DNA of 64,000 bases from Pyxicephalus adspersus (GCF_032062135.1 NC_092861.1:3251051-3315050); one strand, 5' to 3'. Counted from the first letter of the stretch, positions 1 to 11,929 are shown. Numbers and translations: made by a program. The notes: generated by a model from the letters alone, not told the origin.

Positions 1-748
1 TGTCCAATAAAAGGCCCAGCAATTCAAATTCAACAAACTTGGAACATCCCCAAGCTATTTAAAAGTGTGGAGCGAACCAAACGACAAAGAATTTGGAGCT
101 CACAAAAGGTTCTGAAGCACCTGAATGAAATCTTTTGGCTCAGAAACATCTACCTTGCAAGTGCTGGTAAAAGGTTTTGCCGAATGCCATGACAAAGCTC
201 TACAGACTTTACATAAATGCTCAAAAAGGTTTAAACCCCAGACCCAATAAAATAAATTAAAAAAGGCAGACTTGAAGATTTGGTCTTCTTGCGCGGTCAC
301 TTGTTTTTTTGTAGAACCAGATAACCAAGAGACAGGGGAACTACCCCTGGATTGGCCCTTTATAGTCCTTTCTAGAACCGTATTCTCCCCAGACGCTTTA
401 GGTTGGGTGTACCGCCCAGCAACCTGTATAGAATATTTAGCCTTGCATTGCTGTTGACCTCCGCTTGTGAAAACTTTTGGCTGATCCAGTGCAGGCTCTC
501 CCCAGGCCCTTTGGGCTTTGGTGGTACACTTGCCACATTTCAGTGCTTCTGGGTGGTACTGAAAAGACGGGTGGCAATATAGGAGCCACAGATACCACAG
601 CTTCTTCCCACCCAGCTTAAAAATATTTCTGGGGAGAATACTGCAGAGTATCGTCACCTTCCATCAAAGACACAAGTATTAATAAATAAAATAAAATATA
701 ATAAAAGTTAAAGTATTAAAAAATATTAATAACTATACAAGCATTTAC
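1..748 (-). other. PINX1: PINX1 intron 6 (partial)
   Basis: Sequence downstream of the exon 6 donor (GTAAATG on the minus strand at 748-742). It holds a degenerate copy of the small palindromic transposon at 495-643 and a partial one near 383-425. The long open frame on the minus strand at 100-657 runs through that repeat and shows no PINX1 C-terminal features such as lysine-rich tracts, so the last PINX1 exon, carrying the telomerase-inhibitory C-terminus, must lie left of the window. Confidence 0.75.
495..643 (+). mobile_element. palindromic hAT-like MITE, copy 1 (forward)
   Basis: Degenerate copy recognised by a CTCTCCCCAGGCC start, the central GGGTGGTACTGAAAAG arm, CTTCTTCCCACCCAGC and a CTGGGGAGAATACTG end. 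A further partial copy, only the TTCTCCCCAG start and the following bases, lies at 383-425. Confidence 0.6.
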
Positions 749-828
749 CTGACTCGACTTCTTCCCTTTTTCTCTTTTTCCAAAAATGCATGCCAGATCG
801 GTGTCACTGCGACAAGACAGGTCCTTTC
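749..828 (-). CDS. PINX1: PINX1 exon 6 (human-equivalent numbering)
   Basis: Internal coding exon of PINX1, a nucleolar G-patch protein that binds TERF1 and telomerase. Read on the minus strand it follows a strong acceptor (pyrimidine tract ending TCCTGCAG) and ends at a donor GTAAATG. The 80 nt complete a split glycine codon and then encode 26 residues starting KDLSCRSDTDLACIFGKR, which I recognise as the KDLSSRSKTDLDCIFGKR segment of vertebrate PINX1. It enters in the phase left by exon 5 (one base carried over) and leaves in phase 0. The segment lies between the G-patch region and the C-terminal telomerase-inhibitory domain. The following residues, EKGKKSSQ, are basic as in relatives. No stop or frameshift is seen. 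Confidence 0.92.
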
Positions 829-1483
829 CTGCAGGACAAATGCAAACAAGGAAAGTATATGAAGTGCTGGAAGACGTTTTGTTTTGTTTTTTAATTGAAT
901 AAACTGTAAACTCAAAACCAGATGGAATGCGAATCCGAACCAAACATCCAGAGAGCTGCAAAAACACACAGGCCGTGATGCAGGAGACCATAATACGGGG
1001 GGAATACGGCAAACCTACTTTGGCTCCTGAATTTGAGTCCTCGATCCTTGACTGTATGTACAGGTCAAACCTAAAATATGATGGGCTACTGTATGTATGT
1101 GATGGGACACGTCAAGGGTTTTGCAATGAGACAGACGCGGGGTTTGCTGTGAGTGACCAGTCCAAAGGAGGATGTGCATAAATGCAGGAAGGATCAAGGG
1201 CCTTCCATGATGAGGAATTTGCCTACAAGTACCATATTAAAAGGACATGTTTTTGCAAATCTTAATTAGAAACGGAATTCCAGAATCTGTGCCTAAAATA
1301 AAAAAAACTTGCAGTAGCAAATTAATGCGTCAGCTATGGTCTCCCTGCTGCTGACCTTTGCCCCATTATAGACTTACCATGCCTTGCACTGTTCTCCCAA
1401 GAAATAGTTAAAAGCTTTATTATGTCCCATTTTCCACCATCTTTGAATTATGCACCAACTGTCCAGCATCGCTGTACAGCAAT

Positions 1484-1574
1484 CTAACTTTTCAGTAGGC
1501 AACCAAGAACAGCCAGGTGGTTACTACAAAATGCTGGTTGGTGCGCCCTTTATTAAGGCACTGGGGAGAACACC
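1484..1574 (-). mobile_element. palindromic hAT-like MITE, copy 2 (reverse, partial)
   Basis: The right half of the family in reverse orientation: TAACTTTTCAGTAGGCAACC, the AGCCAGGTGGTTACT arm, and a CTGGGGAGAACACC end. The first half is missing. Confidence 0.6.
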
Positions 1575-1589
1575 TTGTGTGGACAGTGT

Positions 1590-1868
1590 CCCTGTGTGGA
1601 GGTGGCCATGTTGGAAGAGGGCAAGGTTCGCTTCCTAATATCAGACCTGCCCATGGTGCATTTATGAGATGATGGGGTAATGATCAAGAAACAGGAGGGA
1701 GGATGCTGTAAGAACAGATTGACAGAATGGATGAAGGCAAAGCAAGGAGATCCTTGCACAGCAGAGCATCAGGTACAGCTTCCTCTCCAGCAAGGAGAAC
1801 ATTGTGGGGAATAGCGGCAACACCACCAAATTTGGCTAAAATTTAGAGGCAGCAGGTCATGGGTTATC
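1590..1868 (+). repeat. unclassified interspersed repeat, copy A
   Basis: Collinear with the minus strand of 28759-29130. Shared blocks include a TGGAGG..GCCAT.TTG start, ATCCTTGCAC, and GGTACAGCTTCCTCTCCAGC followed by AAGGAGAACA. I do not recognise the family. No terminal inverted repeats are obvious. Confidence 0.5.
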
Positions 1869-2310
1869 TTACTATGAGGATACAGAACATGAGTGCCTCG
1901 GCACAGGAAGTCAGTTTTGAGGATACAGAGCAGGGATACCTAGGCACAGCAGGAGACCTACAATATGAGGATATATATAGCTAGGGGGCCTGGATAAAGG
2001 AGGTAACCTGGCATACAGCTATAAGGATACAGGAGTGCCTAGGAGCAGGAAGTCGCCTGATATACAGCTATGAGGGTACAGAACAGGAGTGCCAAGGCAA
2101 AGGAAGTCACCTGATATACAGCTATGAGGGTACAGAACAGGAGTGCCTATGTACAGAAATTCATATGATATGAAGCTATGAGAATACAGAACAAAGGGGT
2201 CTGGGCACAGAAAGTAATGAGGATACAGAACAGGAGTGCCAAGGCAAAGGAAGTCACCTGATATACAGCTATGAAGGTACAGGACAGGACGAGATCTGAT
2301 ATTATTTAGC
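1869..2310. repeat. minisatellite, about 54-bp unit
   Basis: Imperfect tandem array with the core GATATACAGCTATGAGGGTA, then CAGAACAGGAGTGCC and AAGGAAGTCACCT. Two clean neighbouring units start at 2059 and 2113, giving a 54-bp period; flanking units are more diverged. The open frame across it on the minus strand is a product of the periodicity (54 is divisible by 3), not a gene. Confidence 0.85.
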
Positions 2311-2814
2311 GGAAACAAGACAAATTTAGATGTTGAGGGTGCTGTATGGGGCACAAATAGATATTCCCTATAACCACTCCAGGTTTACTGTAGACTTTAG
2401 TATTTGTATTAGATGGCACAGAGCCCCAACATTTACCTTTTTTTTTTTTAATATACACTAGAAAAAGAAGTTACAAGACTAAAGAGGACCCTGAACTGGT
2501 GGTAATACAAAAATGATTTCCAATCTAGGGGTGTTTTCATCATTTAGAAGCCGTATCTGCCCCGTGGCCATGCTGTGTGACTACACATAAATGCTCCATT
2601 TAATATAACAGCTATAATTGCCAATGAACTTTACAGGCAGAAGTCACACAAGCTCTTAGTCACTCTCACTAACACCAATCATATTGGATTATCCCATGCC
2701 GATTCCACATCACTTTCCCCTCCCCAATGCAAGGCTGGGGGGATGATGGGAGTACTCTTCTGGGATATGATAATACCATACTAAATGGCTTCATTTCAAG
2801 TCATTGCAAACCTG

Positions 2815-3298
2815 TTAGGCAACGAGGAAAGCAATTAAAAGAAAAACATAGCTGAGCAATGAGGTCACTGCACTCAACCAGGGTGAGACCGAACAAATCC
2901 CTGTGTCATCGACCTGGAGCAAAACACCAATCAGTGTACCAGGAGGAGGACCACGACTTCTGCATTTAATGGTAATGAAAAGGAACCCCAAGTAACAGAA
3001 AAGCAATATCTTCACAGACAGTGACAGAAGAGGAAAGGACCCTGCCCCGAAGAGCTTACAATCTAGGAGGTGGAGGAAGCAACACAAAATAGGAGGGGGT
3101 TATGGAGAGGTGGGAAGTAAAAAGGGAAAGACAGAAGACGTCAGGTAGATACGTTTTGAAAAAATGGCTTTTGAGTGCTCTTTTAATTGAGCAGAAAGTA
3201 GGAGCAAGCCAAATAGGACGAGGAAGACCATTCCAGAGAGTCGGGGCAGCTCTAGAAAAGTCTTGAAGCCGTGAGGTTATGAGTGAGGTAGTCAACAT
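2815..3298 (-). mobile_element. 3' end of a LINE retrotransposon
   Basis: Read on the minus strand, a short frame at 3298-3056 ends with FSRAAPTLWNGLPRPIW and a FK..L..HFFKTYL tail, the usual C-terminal end of non-LTR retrotransposon ORF2 proteins (AAP.LWN.LP motif). It is followed directly by CTAGATTGTAAGCTCTTCGG, the start of the repeat tail also seen at 16008 and at 23155. The element is heavily 5'-truncated; no reverse transcriptase core remains. Confidence 0.7.
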
Positions 3299-3319
3299 GG
3301 GGGAATCCTTAAAATAACT

Positions 3320-3535
3320 TTTAGGTCTTCAGGGAACCCCTACTATAGTTACTATACCCACAGCTCACAGTGCATTAGTGTGGTGGTCAGTGGGAAAAAT
3401 GTTTTTTTACATTGCTGGTCATTGGAAAGAATGTCACCCTTACAAAAATAATATTGGGGTCCATTACATTGATCATTGACCTGGAAACCCTTGGCAACCT
3501 CTGGAGGAGAAACACTGCTCTAGACTGTTGCAGAC
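3320..3535 (+). repeat. unclassified interspersed repeat (pair with 4345-4560)
   Basis: Shares an ordered set of blocks with 4345-4560: CACAGT.CATT, GGT.CAGTGGGAA, AGTCACCCTTAC and GCAACCTCTGGAGGA. A further diverged relative seems to lie at 31740-31860. It ends in a GAGAAACACTGCTCTAGA-like tail. Confidence 0.5.
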
Positions 3536-4344
3536 TGCAAATCAAATCAGACCTGGTAATGGTCACCGTCTGGCCCTCCTATTGGCCATAAAATGTATAA
3601 AGTAGACCATGCAAGCTTTAGCCAAACTGGTCGCCGCCATGTTTTTGGGGTCCTAGGACACCCTGGATTTAAATTGTGGAATAGGAGGAGCAAGCTATAG
3701 AAACCTTGGGACATAAAGGGCCAAAATCCAGGGTGGCTTCATGACAAATCCAAAGGGATTAAGTCCTTGACACCATTTGCTTCACAGCAAGTGCGTTAAA
3801 TGGCACTGAGCCTCAATCTTCCTGGATGGGGAGTTGAGACCACACCCATGAGGAGGTGGTTTTAACATTTGGGTAAAAAATAGTTTTTTTTCTCAGCAAG
3901 TTTGCTTTAAGCTTTGCGGATGATCGTCTTCCTTGCTTGAAAATGTGTGTGTGTGGGATGCACCCGCAGACCCACGTGGCTGCAGCTTTCATTTATACGG
4001 GGGCTTTCAGTAGTAATCGACACAAGTTTGTGCAAAAGTCAAAACATTTTCTTTTGTCAATGGAGAAGGAAAGGATTACATCTTTGGTTGAGTTTCAGTT
4101 GTCAAATGTTAACATTGTTCCACTACTATCCTTCAGTCTTTCCTATACAATACAGCTACACACCCTTCTTGCTTTTTGCTATTGATTCTTCAAGGGAAGA
4201 TTTGATTGCACTCCGCAGAGAGAGATTGGCTCGTATGTTAGGAGTCAACAGATCAGTTTGTGATAGGAACACAGTTTCCGGCTGTAGATGGAGTGATCCT
4301 TGAATATCCATGGGTTCTGGAAAGCTATAAGGAGAATTATATCC

Positions 4345-4560
4345 AAAGTCCACAGTCCATTGGCATGGTGCTCAGTGGGAAGAATGGCTCGCCAATAGGA
4401 AGATAGTCACCCTTACAGATAGCCAAAAAAGATAATTGGCGTCAATTAAACTGACCAAATTGAAAGGTCTAAATGGCTCATTGCTCAAGGACCCCTAGCA
4501 ACCTCTGGAGGACCTCTAGGGATCAAGAGAACACCGACTGAGAAACTCTGACGCAGAGAA
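4345..4560 (+). repeat. unclassified interspersed repeat, second copy
   Basis: Second copy of the 3320-3535 repeat, in the same orientation about 1 kb away. Shared blocks are CACAGTCCATTGGCATGGT, CAGTGGGAAGAATG, GTCACCCTTACA and GCAACCTCTGGAGGAC. The family is not recognised. Confidence 0.5.
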
Positions 4561-5544
4561 TACTTCTGTCTTCACATGGGGACGTTCTCTGTAGCATTCT
4601 CCTGTGAGCTCGGAGTGGTAAAAGATCCTCAGGGGTGGGCTCTTGATATCCAGGTTCTATAGGAAGTTGATAATTGCTGGATTTCATTCTACACAGAACT
4701 GGGTAGGTATTGCAGCAAAAGCCTGTTTTTTTGCCAATGTATTTATACCATATACTTAAAACCTTGGGTTTTAAATCATTTCTATACTCAGGAAAAATAG
4801 AATAGTTTTTGCTTTTTTGGGTATGAAAATTCACCTGAAAATGTAATGTAATAGACAACTTTGCATTCTACTAAAACTATATCTAGGATAATGACACATA
4901 TAGGCAGCTTTCCATGTTGCATATCTGTTACCAAATAAAAATTCTGAGTTCCCCTTCTGCTTGGTATTTGTATAACCCAGGGACGAGCAGGTGTTGTAAT
5001 GGGTGGGTCTCTGCCATGACAAACCTCAGGATTAGACAGCTGAGCAGCTGCCGAAATGACATAACAAATACTTGTTTCCCCGTGTCACACCCCCCCTCCT
5101 GCATTCCACAACCGGACTCCCACCAAACACTCCAGACACATGACCTTTAGCGATGGACGATCACACAAATTTGGGAAAAAACTGTGTAATAGGAACTTTG
5201 CACCAATAATATCTGTCCCCCCCCCCCCTCTCTATCATTGCTCATTTTAACTTAAAGGAAGTTTCTCTCACGCTTGACAGAAATTTAAAAGGTGTAACCA
5301 GTAAGTGTCAAATACAACTTCCTTGAGATATGTGAGAAAATCTGTGTCATACTGAAAGGAATTCAGTACCTGAAATCAGTTCAAAAAATTCCCAAAGAAG
5401 AAAAAAAAAAAAAACTTCCTCTGCACAGCACAAAGTCCTATGTATTTGAAAGGCCAGAAGACTCAAAATATTTATTTTACTTCTTTCGGTGTCTCAAGAA
5501 TAAACATTAAACCACCTGTGAATATTGTGCTGGTTCTCTTTAAG

Positions 5545-5640
5545 CTGCCACAAACAGTTCTGGCCTATCCAGGTATGGACTCCAAAAGATCTCTAAAGGT
5601 GTCCAGGGGTATCTGGCACCAACATATTAGAAGCAGATAC
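5545..5640 (-). mobile_element. Tc1-like transposon end fragment
   Basis: The stretch reading GGTATGGACTCCAAAAGATC and TCTGGCACCAACATATTAGA matches a common vertebrate Tc1 family near its right end, from memory of that family. It abuts the 40-bp minisatellite directly. Confidence 0.5.
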
Positions 5641-5645
5641 CATAA

Positions 5646-6440
5646 TGCACCCTGCTGCTTCTTCTGCGCTGTTTTATTTCAATAGCATACCCTGCTGCCT
5701 CTTGCCTTCTTCCCATAATGCACCCTGCTGCCTCCACCAGCCTGCCTTCTTCCCATAATGCACCCTGCTGCCTCCACCAGCCTTCCTACTACCCATAATG
5801 CACCCTGCTGCCTCCACCAGCCTGCCTTCTTCCCATAATGCACCCTGCTGCTTCCCCTGGCCTGCCTTCTTCTCATAGTGCACCATGCTGCCTCTGCCGG
5901 CCTGCCTTGTTCCCATAATGCACCCTGCTGCCTCCCCCAGCCTGCTTTCTTCTCATAATGCACCCTGCTGCCTCTGCCAGCCTGCCTTCTTACCATATTA
6001 CACCCTGCTGCCTCCCCTGGCCTGCCCTCTTACCATAATACACCCTGCTGCCACCCCCAGCCTGCCTTCTTCCCATAATGCACCCTGCTGCCCCCCCAGC
6101 CTGCCTTCTACCCATAATGCACCCTGCTGCCTCTGCCGGCCTGCCTTCTTCCCATAATGCACACTGTTGCCTCCACTGATCTGCCTTCTTCCCATAATGC
6201 CGCCTGTTATCTTTGCCAGTCAGCCTTTTTCCCATGGAACACCCTGCTGTCTCTGCTGGGATGCCTTCATCCATAGAGCATTCTGCTAACTCTGCCAACC
6301 TGCCTTCCTCCCATCATGCCCTCTGCTACCTCAGCCTTCTTCCCATAGTGGGCCTTGTTGCTTCTACCAACCTGCCATTCCCATGGAACACCCTGCTGCC
6401 TCTGACGGGCTGCCTTCTTAACATAGTGCAGTCCTTTTTG
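5646..6440. repeat. minisatellite, 40-bp unit, about 20 copies
   Basis: Tandem array of CATAATGCACCCTGCTGCCT followed by CCACCAGCCTGCCTTCTTCC, exactly 40 bp in the best units and increasingly diverged after about 6170. Several overlapping open frames on both strands are only read-through of the array. Pyrimidine-rich on the plus strand and purine-rich on the minus strand. Confidence 0.9.
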
Positions 6441-6699
6441 ATCAGGGGAAGGTGGGAGAAGCATCACTCGCATCCCAAAGATATAGGTTAAGCCAACTTT
6501 ATATGTTGCAGCCTTAGGCAGCGTACACATTGTCGCTGGAAATTATCTTTGCTGATGGTTTCCAGAGAAAAAAAACACACAGTGCCTTCTGTTCAATGGA
6601 GAGGGGAGGGTGGAGAACCAGCAAGCAGCACCCTGCTTTCCTTTTCTACATTGATTTAAATTGAGGTAGTTTATGGACCAGTCAGGAGGGATCCATGAA

Positions 6700-7124
6700 T
6701 GATGTCAGGTGATGGGTGTATGTCAAGATTCTTGCCCGAGATTAGCCAGACCGTTCATACTGGTCGAGAATCTTCTGATGTAGGGTCTGTACACACATCA
6801 GATGATTCTCGTCTTATAACTGCCTCAAGGCTCATATCGAACAAGAATCTGGCGTGTGTACAGCTCTCTTCAATCATCCTGAGGGATCCACGGACGATCA
6901 CAATGAAAGTAAAGGGGAGGGAGCGCAGCGGGGTGCAGCTCCGTCATGTATGTACAATGCTTATTCATGCAATGGAAAGGAACGTGAAAGATCCATTCCA
7001 AAGACAATTATTGCACATGTGTACCCAGCCTAAGCGTAGATTCTACAGTTTCCTAGATAGCATATATCACTTCGATATCAGTGATTATCATAGGCAAAAA
7101 CAGAGATCCGTAGTGATGGCTTGA
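6700..7124 (+). other. stretch without a recognised gene
   Basis: A 141-codon open frame crosses this stretch, but I see no family motif, no splice context and no repeat structure. Two inverted blocks, TGGTCGAGAATCTTCTGATG and a CATCAGATGATTCTCGTCTT counterpart near 6795, suggest a foldback remnant rather than a gene. Confidence 0.35.
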
Positions 7125-7809
7125 CAAGAATGGAGCTTCTTAATAGCCAATTTGGAATAAATAATACATGGCAAGCAAAGCACTGATCATCATTGCACAA
7201 AATCTGATGCTATCAGGTGGAGATTAGTTTCATAATCTTTATCAACACTTTATGAACAGGTTTCAGAAGCTTGAGATGAGTGGAAAGTCAGAGGAAATGT
7301 TTGGGGTAAGAGCAAGACTCATAGATGTGTAGAAATGTAGTGTTTCTAGGTAGCGAGATTTGTATCTTGCCACAGGCAGGACACACCTTTGGTTACCAGA
7401 TCTCCAGAAGGGACGGATGTGCAAGTGATCTGTGAAGTTATTTTTACTATTTATGTATAACCAGGAAGGATTACAACCTCCATCAAGTTTCTATTGGTGC
7501 CTTTTAACGTGTTGGGTAGATTCACCCTGTTTGTCCTGATGAACAAAATAAAAAGTAACCCAAGTTTAATGTTGTCATCAGCACGAGGAAAGAAATGCAT
7601 GAAATGAGGACACCTGGCCTGGTGACAACTGTCAAAGAGAAGCATTCTTTCACCTTAAAGTGGAACTGAACCCAGTGAATACTCACCTGTTCCGTCACAG
7701 GAACCCCCATCTTCTTTTCCTCATTCCAATCCACATTGATTGCCTGAACTGGAAGGATGTAACTCCCACGTAGGCATGCGGGAGTTCATTCAGTCCTGGT
7801 CAGAGCTCA

Positions 7810-8135
7810 ATCTAGAAATTTTAGGCTGGATGGGAAGAAATTTTAGGCAGGTGGCAGCGCCTGTATTGTGACCCAGGGTTCTCCCCAGGTCCTTTTAGCT
7901 GGGCGCACCACCCGGCACTTTTCAGCACCCACCCGGCTGTTTTTGGGTGGTTACTAAAGAGTTTGGTCATAATACGGGGGCTGCCACCCACCTAAAATTT
8001 CTTCCCACCCGGCTTAAAAACATTTTCGGGTTGAGCACTGTGATCCAACTATTCAGTAAGCACTCAAAAACAGCCGGGTGGTTACTGCAATGTGCCGGGT
8101 GGAGCACCCCACTAAAACGGGCTGGGGAGAACACT
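7810..8135 (-). mobile_element. hAT-like MITE copy 3 (reverse), split by nested copy 4
   Basis: The left half (7810-7874) reads GGCTGGATGGGAAGAAATTT then CTGTATTGTGACCC. The right half (8039-8135) resumes with TGTGATCCAACTATTCAG, AAACAGCCGGGTGGTTACTG and the GGGCTGGGGAGAACACTG end. Joined, the two halves have the order of intact reverse copies such as 27719-27883. The break is filled by an opposite-orientation copy of the same family. Confidence 0.75.
7875..8038 (+). mobile_element. hAT-like MITE copy 4 (forward), nested in copy 3
   Basis: Starts AGGGTTCTCCCCAGG, has arms ACTTTTCAGCACCCACCC and GGGTGGTTACTAAAGAGT around a short loop, and ends in a decayed GTTGAGCAC. The flanks are TGTGACCC (7867-7874) and TGTGATCC (8039-8046), an 8-bp duplication with one difference, within target sequence that belongs to copy 3. 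Confidence 0.75.
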
Positions 8136-9851
8136 GCTGTTTCACGCAGGGGAAGCCGGTATGTTTCAGGAGTATCCAGGCAATCAAGATAGCTACACAT
8201 GCTCAGCAAACTTTGACAGCTGGAACTGCGATCAGGCAAGTAAGAATGCTCATTGCAGAAGGGACATCGCCTGTCGCCAGCCTGATGCCACATTTTTAAA
8301 CTTGAATGTTAGTTCCACAACATATTATTGACATGGAGGTGAGCATCAGCTATTCTTCTACAGGATAGTGTAGTGACCAACAATTGCAAGTGATCCAGCT
8401 CAAGTCAGTCTACATAGCTTTACCTAGGGCACACACCACGAGTGCATTCTTAACCGCTTGCCAGGCATATGTTGGGCCTTCCATTACAGCTGCATCAGCT
8501 CTGCCCTAGGCTCAGGACTAACAGGAAGTTGCTGGGTTGTCAGTTGTGTTCCTTCCTGCTCACGACAGCTCCAAGGGTTGATGCTGCACCTCAAAAGGCA
8601 ATGTCCATCACAGTCGGCAGTTCAAGCCTTGATGTAGGTCGGGACCTGTGCCAGTTTAAAATAGAACCTGGGACACAAGTGGCTAAATACATTTGTTTTA
8701 AGAAAAATATAATTGCTTCAATTGTTCCTGAAAATGGCAATTGTCTGGCTTCATTACTTTTGACTAGCCACCAGCTTGTAGAGGAAGAATATTTGAAAAG
8801 TTGCAAACTTCCTCACCTCTCTACCTGCTCATGAACTCCAAAAAGGATTAAAGACAAAGAATCAGGACAATCAGAAAATAACATTCCATAAAGGAATTGA
8901 GCAGTAGCCCCACATTCCTTTATGACCAGCGTTACATTTGGCCTCAATGTGCCTCATTCTACCATCTTGTTATCACTCCACTGGGCTCCTGAATACCCAT
9001 AGAAGCGTTTCCGTCTGTAGCAGGAAGCAGCCAACAAAGACCAAAGAGTAAATTTGCAATCTGATTTAACATTGTTATTGGCATTCTCTTCACGGCTTCC
9101 AAAGGAAAATCAGATAGAATTTAAAAAATACAGCACAAAAGCCAAAATAAAAAACAATCCCAGATCCGTTCAAACGTTTCCATCAAACCTAAATATGAAT
9201 CTGTGTGGCAAACAAGAGCGATGCTTAAAAAAGACCGAAGAAAAAACCCTGTTATTGTTCGAAACGTATTGAAGATTATTTCCCAGATGTAAACACTGCG
9301 CGGAGATGGTCTGTATCTCGCACAGACTGGCAGGAAAGCTCCAGCAGGGCTATGGAGACAGTCTCACAAGAAGTCCTGGTGAGGTGACAAAATGCAGGGC
9401 CGGGGCTGCACCACATTCCCGTATACCTCGGGCAATCCTGACCTTATCGCCGAGGGCATCCACCTTTCCTCCAGCCGCCAGGGAGGAGGCAGAGGAAGTG
9501 ACTCAGGGCTCCACCTGGCACCGGGCCTGCAGCCTTTCCAGAAGCTGAACCACACAGAACTCTCACTTCGCCAACTTCTATCCTCGTGCAGAAATTCCAC
9601 ACCGTCACATCATTACCTAATCAGAGCTTCTGCAACAGCTACATAATGCATTTGAATACATTTTAGTGTCTGCTAGACGAGGGAGAGTATGAAATAGAAT
9701 ACATTGTGTGGCCAGACACCTCTTCAAATGATGGCAGTTAGATGCTTCCAGTGAAGGGCCCATGCGTCCTCTCCATGGTTTCGTCATTGTAGGGACCATG
9801 CGTCCTCTCCATGGTTTCGTCATCGTCCTCTCCATAATTTTCGTCATTAGC

Positions 9852-10003
9852 CCAGAAAATATTTTTAAGCTGGGTGGGAAAAAATTGCAGGTGGATGGCA
9901 GCCCCTGTATTGTGACCCAACTCTTCAGTAACCACCCAAAAATAGCCGGGTGGTTACTAAAAAAGCAGTGGTGAGCCTGGCTAAAAGGGGCCAGAGGGAG
10001 AAG
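9852..10003 (-). mobile_element. hAT-like MITE copy 5 (reverse)
   Basis: Reads AAGCTGGGTGGGAAAAAATT, CCCTGTATTGTGACCCAACT, AGTAACCACCC and GGGTGGTTACT arms, and AAAAGGGGCCAGAGGGAGAA at the right end. The ends are eroded. Confidence 0.65.
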
Positions 10004-10214
10004 TCCACCCAAGACGTCCCATGGAGTAACGAGCACATGGAGAGGTGTCTGCTCTTTCATATTGATGGGTAAGGATATATATTCATAGATTGTAGCTAGG
10101 AAAAAGAAAACAATTAAAAGCAGACCTAAAGTCAACATTTTCACTCTACATAAATGTTATTTATTGATTTATTTTAAGTGCAACACTTTTTTTTTTTTTT
10201 TTAAATTGATGCGG

Positions 10215-10600
10215 AGATCAAGACTGAATGGGAATGCAAAGCCTCCCGGGATACCCATGTTGCACATCATGGGAGAATCTGGGTGCATTTTCTGCGCAGA
10301 AGGGGCATTTTTCTACTAAGAGAAAAAAAGATGCCAATCTCACGCATGCGTGGTGGGATCTGATCTCTTTTTTTCCCCCTCTACAAAGAACTACGTCACC
10401 TGATCTGGCGCTTGCACAGTTCGAGTTCGGGTGACTTAGCAAGAAGACAAAAGAGAAGATTGAAAATGGCGGCAACAAAGAGGATGACAGGAAACTGGAT
10501 CGAGGGAAGGTCCAGTGCCTTCAAGGTATCTGCAGGAAAAAAGTGATTTTTTTTTATTTTCAGTTTAGTTCTGCATTAAGCAGTTAGTTCTGCCTAGGCA
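10215..10600. repeat. interspersed repeat (related to 21770-22275)
   Basis: Contains a foldback around GCCTCCCGGGATACCCATGT and CATGGGAG and later AGTTTAGTTCTGCATTAA, a motif similar to the AGTTTAGTTCCACTTTAA boundaries near 56660 and 57000. The 21770-22275 stretch has the same GGGATACGTGACACGGGTAT / CCATGTTGT style of core. The family is not identified. Confidence 0.4.
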
Positions 10601-11667
10601 CCTTTTTTTTAAATCTGCAGCCAAGTTTGCATTTTAGAAAGAGAAAAAAAAACTACCAAGCAGCATCTGTTCAGTTAAACGGTTTATTTTACGTTGTCAG
10701 AAAAGAGCATAATTTCATATGACAGGCCATAGCTCATCACCGAAACAAGTGCGAAAAATGGGCCATATGTAGGAAAAGGGTTGCAAGAGAAGGAGAATTG
10801 AAAGAAGGGTCTCATTGTTTTACCGTATGAAGTACTACACACTGATTATCGCACGCTGCTGGTTTTAATCAATTGTTGGTGGCTTGAGATTGCCGATTCG
10901 TTAACTGTTGTCAGTGACCACTCCTGATGTCCATCAGCAAATAGTAGGGCTGGCCATGATATTCATCAGTCAATGGGAAAGCTCTAGGTTTACCTTAACG
11001 GGTTTACAGTAGCTGATTACGTTGGTTACCAGTTGCACCAAGCCAGTTGACAGATACCAATAAAATGTATATTGTATGATACCCGTCAATCATATTACCT
11101 TACATCGCGATATGGGTAGTATGGGTTCCTATTACCTATCTCTACAGTGTTGTTTATAGGCATAACTATACTTCCCTACAACATGGTACAAAACAACACT
11201 TCAAGGTGCACTTATTGATCTCAGTTGTGTAGGACTTGACTTATCTTGAGGGGTCCCAACTTGTTTTTTTAAGACGTCGGCATAAGAATTTCCAATTTTG
11301 TCAGAAATTTTAAAAGTTTACATCAAAAGAATGCTTTCTTCCACCCTATGCAGACTTCCTCATCAAAGTCCTGATTCGATGTCGGGAAGGAACTGTAGGC
11401 TCCTTACACAAACAAGTGTTGTTCCCAAGCCTCACGTACCAATAAGACACATTCCGGACACTTCCACACTTCTCATCACACTAAGAGTTCTATAATTGGG
11501 GGGGGGGGTCAAAAAAACCACAAACAACGAGAGAAAATACAGAGACTGTAAAGTTTGAAAAACCATTGAGCCAATGCAATGCCATGAATTGCTAGGAAAA
11601 TCAAAAATAGTAATATATTACAATTTTTATATATAACTTTAAGGGTTTATGAGTCTTTCATTGACAT

Positions 11668-11797
11668 GCAGTGGGAAGAAACTGTAGGTGGGTGGTGCCC
11701 CCCTTTATTGAGGTGCAACTCTTTAGTAAATAACAGCCGGGTGGTTACTGAAAAGTGCCGGGTGGGTTGCCTGACTAAAAGGGGCCGGAGAGAACAC
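11668..11797 (-). mobile_element. hAT-like MITE copy 6 (reverse)
   Basis: Reads GTGGGAAGAAACTGTAGGTG, AACAGCCGGGTGGTTACTGA, AAGTGCCGGGTGGG and AAAAGGGGCCGGAGAGAACA at the right end. The left terminal bases are missing. Confidence 0.7.
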
Positions 11798-11929
11798 TGG
11801 GCATGGGACAGCAAGAATGGACGAATATTGACAGGTGGATGGGGCCAGACCCTATATACAAACCCTGAGCAAAAGATGGGGATAGCTAGGAGGGAACAAA
11901 GGTCCTCAGGCCATTCCAGACCTAGGTAG

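Noticed and set aside
100..657. 185-codon open frame on the minus strand
   Set aside because: It runs through a MITE copy (its N-terminal part is the translated element) and shows no protein family feature.
5674..6298. Repetitive 80-105 codon frames on both strands
   Set aside because: By-products of the 40-bp minisatellite; all frames stay open for the same reason.
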